A DNA stretch of 29,719 bases from Syntrophomonadaceae bacterium (GTDB taxonomy: Bacteria; Bacillota; Dethiobacteria; DTU022). The position numbers and the translations under genes are program-made. The DNA is taken from contig PXBM01000152.1 in NCBI GenBank assembly GCA_003566935.1, positions 1 through 29,719 of the forward strand. The letters are read 5' to 3'. This document shows positions 23,785 through 29,719 of this stretch, piece by piece. The notes under the pieces were generated by a model. It was not told the origin of the DNA, did no database searches, and was given only the letters and a program-made list of their open reading frames with translations. Positions within the stretch are counted from its first letter, which is position 1; each line of letters starts with the position of its first letter.

Positions 23785-24882
23785 TTAATCCTCCATCTTA
23801 ATAACTGCTTTAAGGGCCTCTTTTTCTTCCATAGCTTTGAGAGCAGCTGTAGCATTTTCAAGTTTGAAGCGATGACTGATCATTTCCCTGAAAAGAATAG
23901 GATTCTGCAGAACAAGGCTGTAAGCCATATAGGTATGACGGATGTCGCTAACCCATACCCCCTGGATATGCAGGTTACGTTTGACAATATGATTGAAACA
24001 GTCCAGGGCAGCCCGGCCCCTTGGTTCTCCAAATCCTGCCATCATATATACTCCACCCGGGCGAACCAGGGTGACCCCTTCTTCAACTACTTCCGGCAGC
24101 CCTACTGCCTCAAAAGCATAATCAACACCCCTGCCACTGGTAGCTTCCATTATAATTTGTCGGCGTTCTTCGCTGCTGTTTGCGTGACGATCCAGCAAAA
24201 TATCTGCACCGAAGCGCCTGCACATTTCCAACCTTGATGCAGTTCCGCCGATTACGATTATCTTGCCTGCCCCAAGGGCCCTGGCAAAGGCCACCGCAAA
24301 AAGACCCAGTGGCCCGGGACCCTGAACCAGTACGCTATCACCAATTGAGGGAGATACCATATCAAAAGCATGGGCAGCCGTAGAACCTGAACAGGTTGCA
24401 GCCACCAGCACCGAGTGTTCTATTTCTCCTGGGACAGGGAAAAGAGTTGTTCCGGCATCAAGCAGAATATGTTCAGCATATGCTCCTCGCAGGTGCGGGG
24501 CAGACTCAGAAGACCTGTTTATACCGTAAACCAGTCGATTCTGGCATAGTGAAGGCTCTTTAACAATGGCACAATAGTAGCATTCACCACAGGTTAAACC
24601 GCGGTGCCAGAGCACGGCGTCGCCCTCTTTGATCCTGTTACCCATAATATCGTGACGCTCTCCTGTAAGAGCAGTTACCCTGCCTACACCTTCGTGGCCC
24701 AGGATGATAGGTAACGGTGTCCGGGGATCTTCCCCTTTCCACATATGGACATCAGACCCACAGACCCCGGCTGCAGTAACCTTAACCAGCACTTCCTTTT
24801 CGCCTGGATCTGGAAGGAGAAATTCTCTCATCTTTAGAGGTTTATTAAATTCTTCCAGGACCATCGCCCGGCTTTTCCCCAT
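23785..24882 (-). CDS. Zinc-dependent medium-chain alcohol/polyol dehydrogenase
   Basis: A 365-residue MDR-family enzyme. Catalytic zinc residues are C41 (GVCGSD) and H63-E64 (LGHEGVG). The structural zinc cysteines are C98, C101, C104 and C113. The Rossmann motif VQGPGPLG starts near 187, followed by GGTASRLEMCRRFGADILLD. It would oxidise a hydroxyl of a sugar, polyol or alcohol with NAD(P), in the cytoplasm. GAGGTGA lies about 6 bases before the ATG. The stop overlaps the ribosome site of the flavoprotein gene 3 bp later and the TIM-barrel gene ends 37 bp upstream, placing it in the core of the operon. Close relatives include sorbitol and threonine dehydrogenases; the substrate cannot be chosen from sequence. 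Confidence 0.9.
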   Translation of the reverse strand: MGKSRAMVLEEFNKPLKMREFLLPDPGEKEVLVKVTAAGVCGSDVHMWKGEDPRTPLPIILGHEGVGRVTALTGERHDIMGNRIKEGDAVLWHRGLTCGECYYCAIVKEPSLCQNRLVYGINRSSESAPHLRGAYAEHILLDAGTTLFPVPGEIEHSVLVAATCSGSTAAHAFDMVSPSIGDSVLVQGPGPLGLFAVAFARALGAGKIIVIGGTASRLEMCRRFGADILLDRHANSSEERRQIIMEATSGRGVDYAFEAVGLPEVVEEGVTLVRPGGVYMMAGFGEPRGRAALDCFNHIVKRNLHIQGVWVSDIRHTYMAYSLVLQNPILFREMISHRFKLENATAALKAMEEKEALKAVIKMED

Positions 24883-24919
24883 AACAGTTCACCTCGGAAA
24901 TAATTTGTCAATCCGTAGT

Positions 24920-25765
24920 TCAAGCCAGCCTGGTGCGAATATATTCCAGGTTTGCTTCTGACCCCTCTAACAGGGTCTGCTCTCCAGTAAGGGTATGAGT
25001 TTCGATACTGATCCCTCCGCTGTATTTATCAGACTGCAGAGCTTTTAATTGACCATCCCAGTTGATTGCCCCATTTCCCATTGTAACTATGTCGCTGCCT
25101 GATATGTCCTTGGCATGAATCAATTCGATAAAAGGCTTTACTTGATTGTATCCAGCGGGGAAAGGCACCTCTTCGTGGTTGTATGCGTTAGCAGGATCCC
25201 ATATGGCCCGAAAATGTTTGTTATTGATATCTTGCAGCAGCCTTGCCGCCTCGCTACCGGAAACGGCATAACTCATATCTTCGTTTTCCAGCAGCAGAAT
25301 TTTACCTCTCTCCGCAACCATCTCCAGAGGAAGTGCAAAAGCTTCTATAAGTGTTTCCCAAACTTCATCCGGCTCTTTTTCTCTAAAAAAAGCAAAGGTC
25401 CTGATAAAAGGCGCATCAAACCTATCGGCCAGATCGATGCTGTGTTTGAGAATACGCAGATGTTCAGCATACTGGCTGTCATCCCTATTAACCAAAGAGC
25501 GGTTTTCTTTTAATCGCTTTACATCATCCCCGTTAAGTAGGGCCCTGAAAAGAGTAGGACATATAGTTTTAACCGGTAGACCTGAAGCTTTAACCAGTTC
25601 ATAAGTTTTATTCACTTTGTCTCCGGATAGCTCGCATATGTTTTCACCTGCCACCCAAAGATCTCTTAAGTCAATGTAATCAAGTTCTTTTTTTTTGGCC
25701 CAGCTAAGAGCTTCTTCCAGGTTAATGGATATCTCGTCTGTTACAGCACCTAATGAAATAGGCAT
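24920..25765 (-). CDS. Sugar isomerase/AP-endonuclease-2 family TIM barrel protein
   Basis: A 281-residue TIM barrel of the xylose-isomerase-like/AP endonuclease 2 superfamily. The divalent-metal set is visible: E160 in LLLENE, D190 in WDPANA, H217 in LIHAKD and E255 in SIETH. Members are sugar epimerases/isomerases, inosose dehydratases, and the alpha subunits of C-glycoside deglycosidases, which remove the aglycone from 3-oxo-glycosides by metal-assisted elimination. The presence of a Gfo/Idh/MocA oxidoreductase two genes upstream and a small beta protein further downstream makes the last option attractive, but epimerase or dehydratase remain open. GGGAG is about 10 bases from the ATG; the symporter gene ends 6 bp before it, so they are tightly coupled. 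Confidence 0.85.
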   Translation of the reverse strand: MPISLGAVTDEISINLEEALSWAKKKELDYIDLRDLWVAGENICELSGDKVNKTYELVKASGLPVKTICPTLFRALLNGDDVKRLKENRSLVNRDDSQYAEHLRILKHSIDLADRFDAPFIRTFAFFREKEPDEVWETLIEAFALPLEMVAERGKILLLENEDMSYAVSGSEAARLLQDINNKHFRAIWDPANAYNHEEVPFPAGYNQVKPFIELIHAKDISGSDIVTMGNGAINWDGQLKALQSDKYSGGISIETHTLTGEQTLLEGSEANLEYIRTRLA

Positions 25766-25771
25766 TTTATA

Positions 25772-27271
25772 TCAACTCCCATTAGTTTCATCTTCGCCGG
25801 TTTCTGAAACAACTTCGGTTGGAATATAGTTGGGATTATAGAGCAGGCGTATTAAACTCATTGTTGTTTCATCTTCTCCTACCGGTTCATCCTCTTTACG
25901 CCTCTCCAGGATAGATTGAATCTGTCCGTGAACTGCACAGGTCAGATTATAATGACGGGCAAAACCAAAAAGTGAAATTAAAAGCAGCAGGATGGGAGCT
26001 AAAGATACAAGAAGGCGAACAGCGAGAATGAAACTATCAGGCTGTACAGTTGCAATTCCCTCCTGGGGAGCTGTATAACCTGAAAACTGGATAACCCACC
26101 CGACAATCATCAGGGCAATAGCTGTTGAAAGCTTGCGAAGGAAAGTCATAACACCGGCATAGGTGCCCTGGCGCCTTTTACCTGTAGCCAACTGATCAAC
26201 ATCAAGAACATCGGGCAGCATGGACCATGGGCTGAAGGCTGCACCCGACGTGCCTAATCCAATCAAGCCGGCTATGACAAATATTACCCAGATTGGAGTC
26301 CCTTCACCAACAATAGCAAGAACAGGTACAAGCAAAATCCAGATGATAGTGCCTATATAGTATGATGTTTTCTTGCCGTATCTATTGGCGATCGGCACAT
26401 ATATAAGAAGAGAAAGTGTTTGTACAAGCAGCAAAATACCAAAAACCAGGGAAATGTATATTTCTTCTCCCCGGCCAATTACATAAGTCATATAATACAT
26501 TAAAACTGCGGATATAACATCTATAGCCAGAAAGGTAAGCAAATAGATGCCGGTAAGGGTTCTGAAACAGCGGTTTGTCATCGTATCTTTGACATCTTTT
26601 ATTAGATCGAGTTTTGTTTTCACATGTTGGTGTGGTTGCTCAAAACTGACAAGGAAGGTGCCAACCAGTGGCAGGGCAAAAATAAGTCCGAAAGTAATTC
26701 CCATAATTGTATAGCCAGTAGAGGTCTGATCAAAGCTGCCAACAATTAACATGGGAACAGCAGCAGATGCCAGGGAAGAAAGGTTTGAAAAAGCCATCCG
26801 AAAACCGGTTAATGAACTTCTTTCATTATAACTCGGGGTAAGTTCCGGAATAAGGGCATTATAGGGAACCATAACCATAGTCAGGGTTGTATTAAATAAT
26901 ATATTCATTACCAGGAAAAAAAGAAACAGGCCGAATTGAGTTTCAAATGCAGGGGTGCTCCAGAGCAGGGTAAAAGTTATAATGATGGGCAGGATTCCGG
27001 CCAGAAAGTACACCCGGCGCCTGCCAAAACGGCTCCTGGTCTGATCAGTAATAAAGCCCATCAGGGGATCTGAGATAGCATCCCATCCCTTGCCCAGCAT
27101 TAAAACCAGGCCTGCCAGAACTGGATTTAGTCCGGCCACTTCAGTCAGGAAAAACAGATAATAAAAGCCGATTAGAATTAATGCTCCGCCACCAAAAATA
27201 TCGCCGGCGCCGTAAAAAAACTTGGTTGTAAATGGTAGTTTCCCATCAGCATTTACTTTAAAAGCATTCAC
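25772..27271 (-). CDS. GPH-family glycoside/hexuronide:cation symporter (MFS)
   Basis: A 499-residue membrane protein with about 12 predicted spans, of the glycoside-pentoside-hexuronide family (MelB-like). The signature GKGWDAISDPLMGFITDQTR, followed by SRFGRRR, matches the loop between helices 2 and 3 that in MelB holds the cation-site aspartates. It would import a glycoside or hexuronide with Na+ or H+. The start is set to the GTG at 27271, as AGGGAGGT abuts the ATG at 27277 but stands about 6 bases from this GTG; either is possible. It is the only evident importer in the window, and lies between the Gfo/Idh/MocA and TIM-barrel genes, so it probably delivers their substrate. A 60-residue hydrophilic C-terminal tail follows the last span. 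Confidence 0.9.
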   Translation of the reverse strand: MNAFKVNADGKLPFTTKFFYGAGDIFGGGALILIGFYYLFFLTEVAGLNPVLAGLVLMLGKGWDAISDPLMGFITDQTRSRFGRRRVYFLAGILPIIITFTLLWSTPAFETQFGLFLFFLVMNILFNTTLTMVMVPYNALIPELTPSYNERSSLTGFRMAFSNLSSLASAAVPMLIVGSFDQTSTGYTIMGITFGLIFALPLVGTFLVSFEQPHQHVKTKLDLIKDVKDTMTNRCFRTLTGIYLLTFLAIDVISAVLMYYMTYVIGRGEEIYISLVFGILLLVQTLSLLIYVPIANRYGKKTSYYIGTIIWILLVPVLAIVGEGTPIWVIFVIAGLIGLGTSGAAFSPWSMLPDVLDVDQLATGKRRQGTYAGVMTFLRKLSTAIALMIVGWVIQFSGYTAPQEGIATVQPDSFILAVRLLVSLAPILLLLISLFGFARHYNLTCAVHGQIQSILERRKEDEPVGEDETTMSLIRLLYNPNYIPTEVVSETGEDETNGS

Positions 27272-27314
27272 TTTCATACCTCCCTTTCGATTAACTTAGT
27301 GAGTCATGGCAATG

Positions 27315-28295
27315 CTAATCTTGACGCAATATTGGCAGAGTTTTACCTTTCCCTGCCGCTTCGAGCCCGGTTAAAATGATATTTAAAGCTTGCAATCCTA
27401 CAAGTCCGTCAGTTTCAGGTTTTCGGCGACTTTCAATACAGCGGCAGAACTCGGTAAGTTCTTCTTTGACAGAATGAATACCTTCTACAATCTCACTAAT
27501 TGCCTTTCCATCAGCTCCTGTTACAGTTAGCTTCTCCTCACCATCAACCCTGATTTCCCCTTTCGTTCCCCGAGCATAAATAGAAAAAAGCTCAGGTGCT
27601 GTTGTATAGTCGGCAGTTATGGAACCAACAACTCCATTTTTAAATTTAAGCAGCATTCGCCCTCCGGCTGGAACCTGGGAACCATTTGGGCATTCCATAA
27701 TTTCTGCAGAGACTCTTTCTATTGGCCCGAACAGATAAGGCAGGTTATCCGCATGATGAATGCCAAGCTGCATCATTGGTCCCCCGGGGCAGGATAAAGC
27801 GCAATTACGCCACGATTCACCGCAAATTTCTTCAAGATTATAATAAGAAAACGTAGCTTCAACAGTTTTTATTTCACCGGCCGCCTTATTGTCAATAAGC
27901 TTTTTCATCTTACGCACGGCAGGATAGCGGCGGGAGTTATGGCCAACCATTAATATTCGCTTTTTTCCTTCCGCCAATCTAATCATTTCCAGGGCTTCAT
28001 CCGGGTTTGCTGTAATTGGTTTTTCTACAAAAATATCTTTGCCGGCGTTTACTAATTTAACCGCGAGAGGATAATGGGTGGTATTCCCGGTTACAATTAA
28101 AACACCATTAATAGATTTGTCATCCAATATCTCCTGCATGGAGGAAGCAGGCGGCACTTCAAAGAGATCGCTGAAAAAGCTGCATCTTTCAGGATCTTCA
28201 TCATATACAGCAGTTACTGAAACTCCCTCAATATCACGCAAAAAACTGAATAGTAACATTGCCCAGCGGCCGCAGCCAATTAATGCAAGCTTCAT
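27315..28295 (-). CDS. Gfo/Idh/MocA family oxidoreductase
   Basis: A 326-residue NAD(P)-dependent sugar oxidoreductase. The start is the ATG at 28295 (MKLALIGCGRW), with AAGGAG 11 bases upstream; the open frame to 28358 would overlap the upstream gene and adds a non-conserved stretch. Residues 1-120 form the Rossmann domain with GCGRW and the EKP motif (91-93, K92 catalytic). The C-terminal alpha/beta domain has GGPMMQLGIHHAD with H180/H181 as the catalytic-site histidine. Family members oxidise hydroxyls of inositols and sugars; several oxidise the C3 hydroxyl of glycosides before elimination of the aglycone. It is 26 bp downstream of the PreA-like gene and 43 bp upstream of the symporter. 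Confidence 0.92.
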   Translation of the reverse strand: MKLALIGCGRWAMLLFSFLRDIEGVSVTAVYDEDPERCSFFSDLFEVPPASSMQEILDDKSINGVLIVTGNTTHYPLAVKLVNAGKDIFVEKPITANPDEALEMIRLAEGKKRILMVGHNSRRYPAVRKMKKLIDNKAAGEIKTVEATFSYYNLEEICGESWRNCALSCPGGPMMQLGIHHADNLPYLFGPIERVSAEIMECPNGSQVPAGGRMLLKFKNGVVGSITADYTTAPELFSIYARGTKGEIRVDGEEKLTVTGADGKAISEIVEGIHSVKEELTEFCRCIESRRKPETDGLVGLQALNIILTGLEAAGKGKTLPILRQD

Positions 28296-28321
28296 TTTAC
28301 CATGATCTCCTTTGCTTCTAT

Positions 28322-29476
28322 TTAGATCCCTGTCATTTTTATCGCTGACTGAGGGCACAGTTCAGCACAAAGCCCGCAGCCGACACAATCCTGATGCACG
28401 ATATATGCATTTTCCCCGCCCGTAAAAGCGGACTGGTGCAGGCAAACTTTTTCACAGATGCCGCAATTAGTACAGCTATCTTCATCTATCCGGGCAACTC
28501 TTGCCCTGGTGCGATTTACCTGGTCAGGGGGAATAACCTTGGAACAAATTGCTCCCCTAAACTGCTCAATTTCCGAGTACCCTTTTCCAACCATGAAGTC
28601 ATCCAGCTTTTTCAAGTAAGCTTTTATCACCTTGAAGCCTTCCATGTAAATAGAGGTACATATTTGAACGCTTGATGCACCTGACAGGATATACTTAATA
28701 ATATCTTCGCCACAGCAAACCCCTCCACTACCGCTGATCGGCAAATCAACCTGTGGTGCAGCTGCTGAAATCCATCGCAATGCATAATGAATAGCCCAGG
28801 GGCCACCGTGACCGGCAATACCGCCATGCATTATAGGTGCTTCTTTTTCCAGGTCAATATCAAGGCCGGTGAAACGGCTGAACATTACCAGGCCGTCAGC
28901 ACCCGCTTTATCAAGACTGACAGCAGTCAAGAGAGGATCGGTCAACTGGGGAGTAAATTTCGCACAAACCGGAATGGAAACTTTATCTTTAACAAGTTTA
29001 ACAGTTTCAATCGCAGCTGCGGTCCAGGAATCTTTTCCCTCCATCATAATTTTGCTAAATGGACAAGAACGGTTTATCTCCAGGGCTTCTGCTCCGGCTT
29101 CCTCCAGGCAGGATGCATAATCTGCCCAAGCCTGATCGCTAACACAGTTAATACTGGCAATGACCGGGATAGAAACCTCTTTTACCGTCCGGTGAACTTC
29201 ATCAGCGTAACGCTCCAGGTCCCAGGGGCTGGCCTGTTCAAAACTATAAAAAGTTGAAGAGTGCATAGGACCCCCTTTTCGCCTAATTAATGAATAGCAG
29301 GGTGTGGGATTTTTGCGGGTATACTCTTCTTCAAATAATGTTTTCATCACCACTGCAGCAGCGCCCATTTCTTCAGCCTTCTTGATTAATTCCAGGTGCT
29401 CAGAGGTACCTGCCGAGGCTACCACAAGGGGGTTTTTTATTTTAAGGGATCCATACATGGTTTCCGTATCTGGCAT
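28322..29476 (-). CDS. Dihydroorotate/dihydropyrimidine dehydrogenase-like flavoprotein with two [4Fe-4S] clusters
   Basis: A 384-residue protein. An FMN-binding TIM barrel (about 5-300) of the DHOD/PreA type is followed by a ferredoxin module with C335/338/341/345 and C364/367/370/374. Core features are PLVVASAG (16-23), NRSCPF (135-140), FSRFTGLDID, and the FMN phosphate site ISGSGGVCCGEDIIKYILSGASSVQI. In PreA/DPD the SCP motif leads into a long loop with a catalytic cysteine; here the loop is short (SKIMMEGKDSW) and has none, so the substrate is probably not a pyrimidine. No PreT-type partner is seen. AGGAG is about 9 bases before the ATG. It is the first structural gene after the LacI regulator. 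Confidence 0.82.
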   Translation of the reverse strand: MPDTETMYGSLKIKNPLVVASAGTSEHLELIKKAEEMGAAAVVMKTLFEEEYTRKNPTPCYSLIRRKGGPMHSSTFYSFEQASPWDLERYADEVHRTVKEVSIPVIASINCVSDQAWADYASCLEEAGAEALEINRSCPFSKIMMEGKDSWTAAAIETVKLVKDKVSIPVCAKFTPQLTDPLLTAVSLDKAGADGLVMFSRFTGLDIDLEKEAPIMHGGIAGHGGPWAIHYALRWISAAAPQVDLPISGSGGVCCGEDIIKYILSGASSVQICTSIYMEGFKVIKAYLKKLDDFMVGKGYSEIEQFRGAICSKVIPPDQVNRTRARVARIDEDSCTNCGICEKVCLHQSAFTGGENAYIVHQDCVGCGLCAELCPQSAIKMTGI

Positions 29477-29512
29477 AAAACCACTCTCCTAAATAGTAAG
29501 GATGCAATCGAA

Positions 29513-29719
29513 TTATGATTCTGTTTTTGTTTTATCTCCTACAGACTGGCGGATTATTAGCTCAATCGGTACATTTTCAATTACAGGCTTATAATTTCTT
29601 TTTGAATTAATAAGCTTTATTACTCTTTCTGCGGCCCTGACTCCGATCTGGTAAAAAGATTGGGCAATTGTTGTTAAGGGTGGATCCACCAGTGCAGACA
29701 TCTCAATATTGTCAAAACC
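29513..29719 (-). CDS. LacI-family transcriptional regulator, C-terminal end (cut by window edge)
   Basis: The last 68 codons of a reading frame that enters from the right edge. GFDNIEMSALVDPPLTTIAQ is the hallmark C-terminal region of LacI-type effector-binding domains, followed by AAERVIKLINSK and a final IPVELIIRQS-like strand (here VPIELIIRQS). The DNA-binding N-terminus lies outside the window. The stop is 36 bp before the PreA-like start, so the regulator leads the same transcription unit or its promoter is internal. It probably controls the sugar operon in response to a sugar or sugar derivative. No LacI-type operator palindrome is clear in the 36-bp gap. Confidence 0.9.
   Translation of the reverse strand, partial: GFDNIEMSALVDPPLTTIAQSFYQIGVRAAERVIKLINSKRNYKPVIENVPIELIIRQSVGDKTKTES

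Noticed and set aside
29477..29512. LacI operator before the PreA-like gene
   Set aside because: The 36-bp gap contains no convincing palindrome with a central CG; an operator may lie upstream of the regulator, beyond the window.
1..29719. CRISPR arrays, tRNA or rRNA genes, insertion sequences, phage genes, att sites
   Set aside because: No regularly spaced repeats, cloverleaf-like sequences, transposase or integrase motifs were seen on either strand.

Overview
The window looks like part of a chromosome of an anaerobic, Gram-positive-type bacterium (Bacillota/Clostridia-like; inference). The grounds are AGGAGG-class Shine-Dalgarno sites before almost every gene, several GTG/TTG starts, a YtxH-type protein, ferredoxin-type [4Fe-4S] proteins and fermentative sugar genes. 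No rRNA, tRNA, CRISPR array, insertion sequence or phage gene was found.

Left part (1-5.7 kb). A minus-strand sulfur pair comes first: a metallo-beta-lactamase/double-rhodanese protein followed by the start of a YeeE/YedE-type sulfur transporter that runs off the left edge. A 0.67-kb non-coding stretch leads to a DUF2937 membrane protein (+). Next is a decayed, internally deleted copy of a DUF362-ferredoxin gene, a stem-loop, a minus-strand envelope/stress pair (YtxH-like and a DUF948-like coiled coil), and the intact DUF362-ferredoxin gene (+).

Right part (5.8-29.7 kb). A KDPG aldolase gene (+) meets tail to tail with a very long, tightly spaced minus-strand series of about 19 genes. Its 5' end is a LacI-family regulator cut by the right edge. 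In transcription order the series encodes: LacI regulator, DHOD/PreA-like Fe-S flavoprotein, Gfo/Idh/MocA oxidoreductase, GPH-type sugar symporter, TIM-barrel sugar isomerase/lyase, zinc alcohol dehydrogenase, fumarate-reductase-like flavoprotein, ceramidase-like hydrolase, large helical/beta protein of unknown function, small beta protein, saccharopine-dehydrogenase-like protein, SCP2-like protein B, class III aminotransferase, transketolase N half, transketolase C half, SCP2-like protein A, Tat-exported large protein, its cytosolic paralogue, and KDG kinase. Two gaps (208 and 126 bp) around SCP2-B suggest two or three transcription units.

How it may work (inference). A glycoside or glycoconjugate is imported by the GPH symporter and oxidised by the Gfo/Idh/MocA and alcohol dehydrogenases. 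It is then cleaved by elimination or hydrolysis, with the TIM-barrel protein and small beta protein, the toroid-like proteins and the ceramidase-like protein as candidates. The products would drain through a 2-keto-3-deoxy sugar acid (KdgK, Eda) and a split transketolase. Two SCP2-like proteins and a ceramidase-like hydrolase hint at a lipid-like or aromatic aglycone. The combination, with the paralogous Tat-exported/cytosolic pair, matches no pathway I recognise and is the best candidate here for an undescribed system.
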